This document shows, one piece after another, positions 12,067 through 23,200 of a stretch of DNA of 64,000 nucleotides. This stretch comes from Symbiodinium natans. Its lineage: Eukaryota; Sar; Dinophyceae; Suessiales; Symbiodiniaceae. Position numbers and translations under genes: made by a program. The stretch's first letter is position 1. Each line of letters begins with the position of its first letter. The notes under the pieces are model-generated. The model was not told the origin of the DNA. It saw nothing but the letters and a program-made list of their open reading frames with translations, and did not search any database. The DNA is taken from assembly GCA_905221605.1 (NCBI GenBank), contig CAJNDS010002557.1:817169-881168 (forward strand), given 5' to 3'.

Positions 12067-12703
12067 ACATATTGCAACCGTTAGCAGTAGTAAAAAAACT
12101 GTATCCTCACCAGGTCAAGCCCCCTTGCTAAAGACCCCTGGGAAGAGAAGAAGACCGCGTGAGAAGCGCGGGGAGTTTGAAGAGGGCACCTGTTTAGGGT
12201 TTCGGGTTTAGGGTTTAGGGTTTAGGGCTTAGGGCACCCCAGGCCTAAACCCTGACCCCAAAAGCTGTGGCGGAAGGAAGCGGGTGGGATTGGAAATGCG
12301 CCTTTGGGGTAGCCCTCCATAGTGCTTCTTGTAGACGCCTGGGGAACTCGCCGGCAGTCTTCAAAGTTCAAGTTGGGGGCTGTAGGTTGGGCGGGGTCAG
12401 GAGGGAGCAGAATGCAGCGACCCCTCTTCACCCTTCCTCTCAACCTAAGCCTGCCATGAAGGACGTCGAGGTCCTGCCTACTTTCGATGCGCCCCTCGGC
12501 ATGTGTTAAATGTATAGCATCACTGCAGAGAAGGAGCTGTGTACTTCTTTGTTGGCGCTTCTATGGGATTTAGCTGGAGAAAGCAGGATGTAGCGCTTGG
12601 GGGCGGTTTTTGGACGTTTCAAGGCGTCGGGGTGGAGGTACCATCTGGCGTGTGGCTACACTGCATTCCAGAAGCTCTGACACTGACCCTCAAGTCTTGG
12701 GGC

Positions 12704-12796
12704 CCCTAAACCCTAAACCCTAAACCCTAAACCCTAAACCCTAAACCCTAAACCCTAAACCCTAAACCGTAAACCCTAAACCCTAAACCCTAAACC
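12704..12796 (-). repeat. Interstitial telomere-like array (CCCTAAA)13
   Basis: A nearly perfect array of thirteen CCCTAAA units with one CCGTAAA variant. Confidence 0.9.
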
Positions 12797-13171
12797 CACT
12801 GAAGGGGCTAAGCCCGAAACCTTCCCTGGCGACCTCCGGCACACAGCTGCTGCCCAACACCTCAGCCTGCACCGCTTGCGCTTTGGACCCCCACGCCGGT
12901 TTCCCCCAGCCCTCTCTAGGCACTGAAGCACTCAACTCAAACACTTTCCAGACACGGCACCCCCCCCCCACAAAAAAAAAAAAAAAACACTCTTCCTCAA
13001 CGACACTAAACGCCTGCAGCACATTATCAGCCAATAGCAGTTCCGCCGGTAATTTAATTGTTTCAGGGCAAAAACCCAAACAACATCTGAACATCCTAAT
13101 GATTTGATTGTACAGATTGCTAGAACATGGCCTCTAAACCTAAACTCCTAAACCCTCAACCCGCAACCCTC

Positions 13172-13448
13172 ACCCCTAAACCCTAAACCCTCAACCCTAA
13201 TCCCTAAACCCGAAACCCGAAACCCTAAACCCTAAACCCTAGACCCTAAACCCTAAACCCTAAACCCTGAACCCTAAACCCTAAACCCTAAACCCTACTC
13301 TTCTAAGCCAGCTGCCTCTCTCCGACCAAGGCTGGGACTGAAAGAAGACCTGCTGAGAGGTGCCGGGTGCTCAGCAGCAGGGTTTGGGGTTTGGGGTTTG
13401 GGGTTTGGGGTTTAGGGTTTAGGGTTTAGGGTTTAGGGTTTAGGGTTT
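13172..13448. repeat. Head-to-head pair of telomere-like arrays
   Basis: CCCTAAA units (13172-13296) are followed after about 85 unique bases by GGTTTGG and TTTAGGG units (13380-13448). The two arrays are in opposite orientation, so together they form a large inverted repeat. The flanking sequence 13450-13850 holds overlapping short open frames on both strands but no gene I can support. Confidence 0.8.
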
Positions 13449-14642
13449 CGCTCATTGAGGGGCCGCGCTGGTTGCAAAAAGGATCCGGTCGCGGGGTTCT
13501 CGAGTCTTATATCCCCGACCCCCCGCTTGCCGCCTCTTGGCCGTTTCAGGGTTCCTTGCTTTCTGATCGTGCTCATTCCCCTGCCTTTCATCACACAAGT
13601 TGGGCGGTTAACAGTGTATACAAAAACTTTGAGAGGCTCATGTTCTTCATTCGTGCTTAAGCTCGGGGAGTGACTTTGCAAGAACTTCCAAGGACTCAGA
13701 TCTTTTCGAAGGTTTCGTTTTGGGCTTGCCTCAAGTTGGCGGAAATGGCCTGACGTGCTAGGAGTCCTTGCAGGAGGGATGCTGCGATCTACCCGAAAGT
13801 ATGGGGCGAACCTCATTTGGGGTTGTAAAATAAGCCCGCGGCCTGCGGTTTAGAAGGAGTGCGCCGGAGTAGCGCTTAGCTTGCAAAACGATAAGGAGTA
13901 AAACAGCCGATCACATTTTGCAGGGTTTTTGCTATCTGGGTGAACCCCCCTCAGAAACCTCACTGTGGCCGACGTTTCCGGATCGCTAGGGGGTGAGCCG
14001 CCCTGACAAACCTCGCTGTGGCTGACATTTCGGGGTCTCTGGCTCTGAGGGCCGATGGGTTGTTTCAGGTTTGGGGGCTAGACTCTATATAAACCCGTTA
14101 ACCCTTCAAACCCACGATGTTGAAGCCACCTAGGCTTTGGAATGCAAGCCAGCCATGTACCCCGAAGCATTACCTTGTGTACGCCAGCACTGTAAAACGA
14201 TAAGAATTCTAGCCAAAGATGCTGTGTTTTGTGTGCAAACACTGTAAAACGATAAGGGGTAGAAAAAGCCGATAACAATATTCGGGACAAGCCCATTTCC
14301 ATCGAAGTTTTTTTTGCAGCCCCATTTGAGGGCGACCGGAGGTTTTATTCCGCTCACTCAGTTTGACCTCAGTTTGGGGTTTCGGGGTCCCTGGGATGTC
14401 TGTCAGGTCTTGGGTGGGCTTGGGGGTTTAAGGTTAGCAAGCGTAACACACGATCAGGAGAACCAACCGGGAGTCCCGTAATTGAAAAAAGCCCACATAG
14501 GTATGGTATATACAGGGCATATGACGTTTAGGGTTTAGGGTTTAGGGTTTAGGGTTTAGGGTTTGGGGTTTAGGGTTTCAGCATACAAGCACCCAAGTTC
14601 GGGGCCCATTGCGCTCTGGCCCCATACGTTTAGTCTGAGATC

Positions 14643-14791
14643 TACTTGGAGGTTCATGGCACGTATTAACCATCAGAACTGTACTTATTCAACCCACTTA
14701 TAATACACTTAAGTGCCCTAGTAACTTAGTATGGTGTTAAGTACAGTCACAAGTACAGTTATACTTAGTTAGCAAGTCATGAACCTCCAAG
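14643..14791. repeat. MITE-like element, family A copy 2
   Basis: It starts TACTTGGAGGTTCATGGCAC and ends with the inverted form CATGAACCTCCAAG. The inside is AT-rich with several GTACTTA-like words. It is the longest of four copies. Confidence 0.7.
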
Positions 14792-14799
14792 CACACCTT

Positions 14800-15271
14800 C
14801 CCAGGTCTATGCTTACGGCTTTGAGCGCCCTTCAGCAGTACAGCAGCGCTGGGGTCCCAACTGCTGGCGGATTGCTGCAACCGGGTTAATTTGGCCATTC
14901 CCCAGAGAAGCACTAAACGCCTATAAGCCCCCAAACCCCCAAAAAAACCTACATTTCAGATCCTGAACCCCCTGAACCCTTGATCCCGAATCCCACCCCT
15001 AAACTCCAAACCTTAACCCCAAAAACTTGAAACCCCTAAACTCCTACCTAAACCCTGTTCAGGGTTTAGGGTGTAGGGTTCACCCTAAACTCCAATCCCT
15101 AAACCCTAAACTCCAAACCCTAAACCCTAAACCCTAAACCCCAAACCCTAAACCCCAAACCCTAACCCCCATTTCCCCCAAGCTCGAGGTGCCATCCTGC
15201 CAATCCTCAAGGGCCGAGACGTCATCGCCAGCGTCTGAGGATACCAGGATTTTGGCTTAGGTTTTTTTTTT

Positions 15272-15302
<31 letters not shown>

Positions 15303-16440
15303 GTTTTAGGGTTAGGGTTTCTGGGGATTTAGGATATAGGGTTAGGGTTTAGGTTTTTTTGGGGGGGTTAGGGTTTAGGTTTTTTTTTTTTTTTTTGGGG
15401 GGGGGGGGGTTGGGTTTAGGGTGTTTAGGATCTAGGGTTGACAATGCTGTCCGACTGGTTGGAAGCCGTCTCATAGAGGTTGGCAGAGCCACGGAGGCAT
15501 GCTAGTTCCTCAACTGTTGGCCCCTTGGCTTCAGCGCCCATGCACTCTGCACAGCGCCCTGGCACGCTGCCGCACCCTGGCACGCTGCCGCACCCGGGCC
15601 GAGTTGACGCAATTTGCGCTGGCTGCCTGGCTGCTTGCGAAGAAGTTCCAGGAAAATCCCGAGTTTCGTACTCGTACCTCCCGAGCGTGGCACAGAGAGA
15701 CCTCGATCTGATTTTGGCGGAGTATCCGATTCATCAAGCCTGCTCTGCTCCAGCATTGCTCCGCGGATGGATCAAGCTACTGTAAATAGTGTAGTAGCTG
15801 CCACTGTGGTGCCTAGAGCATGCCAAAGGTTCAAGGTCTGACACATTTCAACAGGGTTTAGGGCTTTTTGGGATCTAGTAGTTTAGGGTTCATTTGGGGG
15901 TTTTGCTTGGGGTTGAGGGTGTCCAGGGTTTAGAGTGGTTTAATGGTTAGTTTTTGTTTACAGTTTTTTGGGTGTAGGGGTCTAGGGTTTTTGGGGTTTA
16001 GGGTTTTGGGGTGTAAGGGGTTTAGGGTTTTTGGCGTTTACGGTTTTTGGGTTTAGGATTTGTTGGGTTTTGGGGTGTAGGCGGTGTATAGAGTGTAGGG
16101 GGTTTACAGCAAGTTGAGGGGTTTCTGGTTTAGTGCTTTTTTTAGGGTGAAGATTTTTAGGGTTTCGAGTTTAGGGGTTTAGTGCTTGAGGGTTTTGGGG
16201 TGTAAGGTGGGTTGGGGCTGAGGGGTTTAGGGTTTGTGCGCGTTCGGGGTTGGTGCAACCCTGAACCCTCCTACCTGGCCAACGACTCGAGTTGAATCCG
16301 ACTTTGTATCCTGCACTCGGACCCACAGTGTGACCATGTTCCTGTTTTTGTTGGATTCGGTTCCCGGTTAAAATCGATGAAGTAGCAAGGAAGGCACGCT
16401 TATGGGCAATCAGGGCTTCGTTTCGGGGCATCGAGGGCTC
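14800..16440. other. Stretch without a recognised gene
   Basis: It holds a CCCTAAA island at 15108-15170, T/G homopolymer tracts at 15262-15410, a small direct repeat CGCCCTGGCACGCTGC near 15555 and degenerate TTTAGGG sequence to 16200. A plus-strand open frame at 15499-15711 contains FALAAWLLAKKFQENPEF and could be an exon, but nothing supports it further. Confidence 0.5.
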
Positions 16441-16446
16441 CCTATA

Positions 16447-16515
16447 CCCTAAACCCTAAACCCTGAACCCTAAACCCTAACCCCTAAACCCTAAACCCTA
16501 AACCCTAAACCCTAC
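16447..16515 (-). repeat. Interstitial telomere-like array (CCCTAAA)n
   Basis: About ten CCCTAAA units with CCCTGAA and CCCCTAA variants. It is the last such island before the minus-strand genes begin; none occurs between here and about 51.2 kb except a short variant near 21765. Confidence 0.85.
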
Positions 16516-16835
16516 CTGGACATGGGAACGTAGTTCCTTTTTCAAGAAGAATCCGAAAAACATCTTTTTTTTAGTAGAAGGAAGAAAGTGGTTTTTTTGG
16601 TGAGTTTCAGGATGTCGCATTTTTTCAAGAACGGTTTCTGTATAACATTGTTTTTTCAAGAATGGTGTCCTGAGAATCAGAATTCACAAAAATGTGTGTG
16701 TATATATATATATATATAATATGTGTTTCTGATAAATCATGCATGCTTCTTGCTACATATATATATATATAGACATCTGCATGCAATGGCCCCAACAACA
16801 AAGTAGGCAAGCACCAAGGTGTTCCTCTCATGTTT

Positions 16836-17316
16836 TCACTTGGTCCACTTGAGCCAAATGTAGATCAGCCACTTCTCGGCTGTTCGCTTAGACACAGCAA
16901 GCGGATGACAAGTACGGCCCATTTGGGATGCCACTCCCACATAATCTTCGTCCATTTGGGTAGCGAAGCTGGCCGGGTTGAGCGCGTACTCACGCCCAGC
17001 ACATCTCTGTAAATCCTCGTGGATATGCAAAAGATAATGAAACTTAGGAGTGATGTTGAAAAACAATTTCGCTTGCTGATGACAGAGTCTCGCAGCTTTG
17101 ACATAGCTGCAGAAAAACTGCCACAGGAATTGTCGTGCAGACATCGCCTGTGCAGCAGTGAGCCAGATTCTGTCAGCCTGCTGGTAGCAGAGTCTGTGAA
17201 AGTCATCCATTGCTATCAACGCCAGCAGCATGCATTCCATTATCTCATCACGAAGCCATGGTTGCTGCAGGTAGTCAACCAGCCACTTGACCAGCAAACG
17301 GGTGTCTGACCCCTTC
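16836..17316 (-). CDS. Last exon of the transposase-like gene
   Basis: It begins after a GTCTGAG|G acceptor and reads KGSDTRLLVKWLVDYL at its start; the stop codon is at 16836-16838. The first base completes the Trp codon split at the previous donor (17493), which fixes the junction. The motif TQMDEDYVGVASQMGRTCHP lies about two thirds along and is the candidate third acidic residue of a DDE triad. The end is Trp-rich (WLIYIWLKW). Confidence 0.65.
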
Positions 17317-19981
17317 CTCAGACAGCACATTGGCTTCTTAAAGGTTTGGTGGGCTTCAGCCAGGTGTTACTAAACAAACTTCCAAATGAAAACGGCTCAC
17401 CCAACAAAGACGAACTTACGACATGTGTAGACTTGTATCAATGGGTATGGGGGCTGCCAGAAAACAGGAGTTGCCATATTAACCCATGTTGCCAAGAAGT
17501 CTCTGGCATTGTGTTGCGGCTCTTCCATCCCAGGTTTTCCCGAGAAAATGCCTTCACATCCGGCGTTTCACATTGCACAAGTCGACAGTGGTCTTTGAAA
17601 CACTCATATGCTTCTTTCAGGCGCACAGGTACAGCCACAGTGGGCGCATGTCCAGCTGTAAAATGGCCGATGTCCACCAAGTAGCATATGCAAGAGGCAA
17701 TGAAGGTTCGTGTGATCCCAAGATGGCTAATGTGGAACAAGTCCTTGGCGACGAACTCTTCCTCATCACCACCTGGAAGACGATGGAGAGGGCTGCACGA
17801 ACCCCACGGTTTCTGTGATCCCGTTGTTCTCCGCCATACAGCATCTCGACGATGATCAGCAAATGGAACATCGCGATCATCAGCCAAGCACCAGGGACAC
17901 ATTGGATTTGGCTCATTGGTGAAATTCCGCGCTGAATGCATGAGCTTTCCTTGCGCTGGTAAATCACCCTCAAGTCGCACAAACACCAGAAAGAATTGGC
18001 CTTGGCGGCTCTGCAAACCATTGTAGAAGCAATCATTTGCCTCGTCCACAAAATGCGAAGCAATGCCATCAAGCGTTCTGTTGCCAGCTGCAAAGCCCAG
18101 ATTGTCATCCTGCATTTGGGTTTACATGTGAATGTAAACTTGTATAATTCGTATCTATAAGGATGCATATGTATGTATATATATATAAATACCATATATA
18201 TATATATATACCATATATATATATATATCATGTCCTGGCATGCGTGCGATTCAACACGTGCACTCACACCCTCTCACTTTTGAATCTCCTTGCCTTTCTC
18301 TTATTCTGCCTGCCACATGTGTAGACATGGTTGTGGGTCAGTAAAGAATCAAGATGGTTTTGACCAGTTTATATAAATACATATATGTATATATACGTCT
18401 ACATATATGCATGTCTATGTTTGTTTGCTTTGGATGTGTATGCACGAATATATTCTTGCTCCACATGAGACGCAACTCAGGGCAAGCCTTGTAGTGCTGA
18501 GCCAAGAGGCAGGTGTAAAAGAAACAGTGCCGCCAGCTGGCAGGGCCACTTTTGATGACTGGGCCCCAGGATTGCTGGAAGATGCCAGCTTTGCGAAATG
18601 AAGTGCCTTCGTCGCTATGGATGCGGCAGGGGATACACCGGTGTAGGTCATTGTGATGCACCTCAAACACCGGATGCTTGGGCCACGTGTGCCGGAAGCG
18701 CTCCCAGAAAGTAGAGAAAGTAGCTTGCACTTTCTCCAGCTGGTCATACCCATGCCCGCAGAATAAGATTTCAGGGTAATCCCGCAAGATCTCTTCAGCC
18801 AACTCTTTCACCGGAAGAACAGGCTGCTGGCACAGGCCAACCTTTGCAGGGAACTGGACCTGTTTCATTTGGACCTTTGTCTGCAGTGTAAACCCAAGTG
18901 CCCTGACATTGTTGAGGAACACAGTCTCCTTGTCACTCGAACTTCCAGAGGCGAGGCCCAATTGCACCAGTGTGCTCTGCCAAGGATCATGAAGACTCAT
19001 CGTTGCAGCATTCAGCGACGCCATGCGCGACGCCCCATCTGCATTGTGTGCCTCAGATGCATGTATACACGCATACACACACATGTTCACGCAGAGTTCA
19101 GCGTGCAACTGCAGATACATAGGCCACATTGTGCAACTGCAGATACATAGGCCACATTGTGAAGTTGTGTACTAGACAGAAAAAGTAGGATACCATGACC
19201 GAGTTGCCAGATAGTGACTCAGCACATTCCGCACCACAGCAGCACCTGCGCACAGGACAGCCAATATACAAAGAAGGCCATGGTGTACAAACCAAGCGGT
19301 GGACTGAAGGTGCACTGGAGAGCAGTGCATGTGTGTTATCTCAGGGTGTAATCGGCACTTGCCTGTTAAGACACTGAAGCAAGTTGTTGGCAAAGGGCGA
19401 TTCATGACCAGAAGCTTTGAAAGCAGCCCAGAAACTCAAGTTCAACATAACTGCCCAACTCCCAATAGACTGCCCTACCAACCCGAAGCCCCATCTCAGA
19501 AGTCCTTGCAGAAAGCGAAAGCAAGACTCAAGGCTGGCATTCTTCTTCACCCAGGTAGCGCACACGCGAGGACTGCTGGGCGACAATGAAGCATGCAGCC
19601 CATCTCAAACATATAGCAACTGCTACAGTGCTGCTACAGAATAAACTTATATGTCTACACTGCAGCATGCTCTTTGTGATGTATGTACATGTATATATAG
19701 GGACGCAAACATGTACACAGATAAGAAGCACATACATATATATACATATATATATATACATGTATATAAGCTGTCCATGTATATGAGCATTAGTTGGTCG
19801 CAAAGAATTGCACTCATGAGACTGCAAAGCTCCACACACAGATCACGCCAAAATTGCTGCACGCATGCAGCTGCACTCACTCATCTTCGCGCTTCTCAGG
19901 TTTGGCCTTGGCCTTACTCCTGGACTTCGCAGTAGCCTTGCGGAAATACGTCCTCAGACAATACATTTAAACAAAAAAGTA

Positions 19982-20028
<47 letters not shown>

Positions 20029-20221
20029 GACAACGACGCAGAGAGCAGCTTGAGACAAAGAGAAAGACAGCAGCAAAGGGATGCAGAGAACAAGCATGTG
20101 AAAGTGATAGCAACGGGACGAGGGCAGGGGCGAGATAGAGCGAGAGAGCTAGATACAGAGATAAAAGAGAGAGAGTGAGTGAGTGAGTGAGTGAGTGAGT
20201 GAGTGAGTGAGTGTGAAAGAG

Positions 20222-20278
<57 letters not shown>

Positions 20279-23200
20279 GAGGGAGAGAGATAGAGGGAGG
20301 GAGATGGAGCAAACACACATGGCTGATTGCAGTTGACATGCATATGCTGCTATACATATATATATATATATGTATATATCTTATATATATATATACTTCT
20401 ACACATACATGTATACATTTTCATATTCACAGGAATGCATATGCGTATGTCTATGTGTATATATATATAATATGTATATATATATATCTATTGAGGTGTA
20501 CTCACTTGTAATGTCGTTGCACTCATAAGGCATGGACTTGACAATGTTCAGCTTGTTTGTGAAGCGGATCAAGGCAGCTTTGATCTGCTCGCAGATCGCG
20601 GAGTACTCATGCTTCGTCCTGCACATAGGTAGACAGTGTGCACACTGAAAACATGTAAGTGCACATGGAGCACACTGAGCTCAACTCAAACACATGCTGG
20701 CAAGAGGCTTGATTTTGGGATTCACTTCCATGTCGCACAGGTTCGCATAGAGCCCATTTATGGTATCTCAGTTGGGAGACAGGCACACTGTCAAGCTGCA
20801 AAACACGTTCGCAAAAACTTTCTCATCACATAAACATGATATATATATATAGATATGTACATAAACGACAAGGTGCCCATCTCTGTTTTCAGTTCCCCAT
20901 AATCTTTCCTCGAAGGTGCAATAGTTGCAATTGACAAAAAAGCAAAAACACATGCAGCACACGCAGCGCCTGTGCACCCAGGCATTTATTCAGGGGAGCT
21001 TCTCATGTCCAGCGCTCTCCTCTTTCACGAGGCGCTCTGAGGTCTCGCGGAAGACTTGCCGCTTGTTCAAGCATGTCTTCTTGTACTTGGACACGAAGTC
21101 AGCCACTGACTCCTCTCCATCCAGCTCTGGCAAGCCAGCCGCCTTCTTCTTGGTAGGCTTTGCTTTATCTGGACCCTCATCATCTGTGACCTCCAGCAGG
21201 TCACCCACACCCACATTCACGTCGAAGTTCTCGCGGAGAGTGCCTGTAATCTAACGAGTGAACAGAGCCTTGCAATCAGCACATGTTGCTAAAGAGAGAA
21301 GCAGCCTGTGCTCTCCAACAATTCCTCCAGCTCCTTCAGTGCCTCCGATCCCTGCCTTGTGTCAGACAGCAAGCAAACAAAAGTAACGAGACATGGGCAC
21401 ACTGCAGTCTACATGCAGCAAAGGAGCTCGACTCGGTCAGTAACTTGCACAAGGTACTTTCGGCAGCCCTCATAAAGACACTTTTTGAAGAGCTTGTTGC
21501 GCTCACAGTGCGCAACAGCACCGAGGGATTTCTTCCTCACAACATAGACCCCAGCACTGCCCCAGCAAGAATGAACTGCAATGACTTGCCCAAGAGGAGT
21601 TTCATTCTTAAGATGAGCGAAAGAGGTGCATGTAAATATTTACATATATATGTATAACTCATTGGGCACCATGCATCATCAGCTCTCCCCCCTCTCCCAT
21701 GTACACCCAGCTTAACCCTTGAATCCCTACGCAAGACCGTAAGGCCCAACAACCTAAGGGCCCTAAACCCTATACAAACATGCGATTGCAGGATGCCTCA
21801 AGTAATCAAGGTTGTAAAGGGCAAGCACAAGGCAAACGGCTTATATATATATATATGGATACATACACACATACATGCATGCATGCATGCATACATACTC
21901 ACATACATACATACATACGTACGTACGTACATATACATACATACATAATATACACACACACATATATATATATATGCATATATTATATGTATACATACAT
22001 GTATATATATATATATTATGTGTGTGTCACAGAGTATTCAGAGACACAGCTGCATGCATTCTTATGTCTATACATAAGGCTGCCAAAGGTCTCTGACCAT
22101 TTGAGGACCCCCATCATGTCCGCCAGGGAGTGCCACTCGAAGCCCTTCAGGCTTTTCTTCCACTCCCTGCTCACTTGACGCAGCTTGTAAAGGCATTCCA
22201 GGCGTGCCTTAGATGTAGACATACTCTTGCATGGTACACCTACCAGAACTCAACATGCAAAGCAATACGTTGTGCACACATCACATCTTCAGCCCCAGAG
22301 CAGCATTCTCATGTGCCTCCGACTCAGGGTTGTAGCACTTCTGGATGAAGTCGCGAAGGAGCTTGTTCTTGGCATAGCCTCCTGGAAGCGAAAGGAAACC
22401 CAATCAGGCTTGAAGGTTTTGATGCCACACATGACAGCTTGTTTTGGTTTTGTTTCAAGGTGCATATATAACTGTGCAAACAGACATGTGTATATATGTA
22501 TACGAATACAAGTTTGGTACCTTGATCCCATTGCTTCTTGATCTCTGCCCTGGTCTCATTGTTGCAGTAGCGATTGAGAAACCCATAGGCTTTTGGATGG
22601 GTTTGGCTGTTCACTTTCCTCAGGCCCAAATACATGCAACATGCAGACCCGATAACACCCGCACGCACTTTTTACTTGCCAAGTCACACTGCACGATCTG
22701 CCGGCTGATCATCATCCATGACAGACGTCGGCGTCTCCGTGGGAATCTCCGTGGGCTCATCAGCCTCAGGCACAGCCCCTGCCACCTTGGCAGCTGCAGG
22801 GGCTGCAGTCTTTTCTGCTGGCGCAGCTTGCGCCCCATAACCAGCCAGCCCAACCCCTGCCACCTTGACAGCTGCAGGGGCAGTCTTGGGAGCTGGCGCA
22901 GCTTGCGCCCCAGAACCAGGCAGCCCACAACCTGCCGAAGTTCCAGAACCAGTCATCGACGCTTCCCCCCTCTTTGCATGGTGCCTGCTTTGGCACGTCT
23001 GGCCTCCAAGCTCTGCTCCAGCAAACCATGCGCCAAGACATGGAACTCCTTGGGAAGATCTGACCACTTGTCCAATCCAGCCAGCGTCAGCATGCTGTCG
23101 TAAATGTTGTTCATAGCTCGGTCGATGGCCAGCGCCTGTGGGGGGATGCCACTCCCAGGTCCTGGCTCCGGAAACGCCCCACGCTGACGCGGAGTGCCCA

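Noticed and set aside
16840-16866. CATTTGGCTCAAG on the minus strand, like the spliced leader
   Set aside because: It lies inside the well-supported last exon of the transposase-like gene (IYIWLKW), so the match is coincidental.
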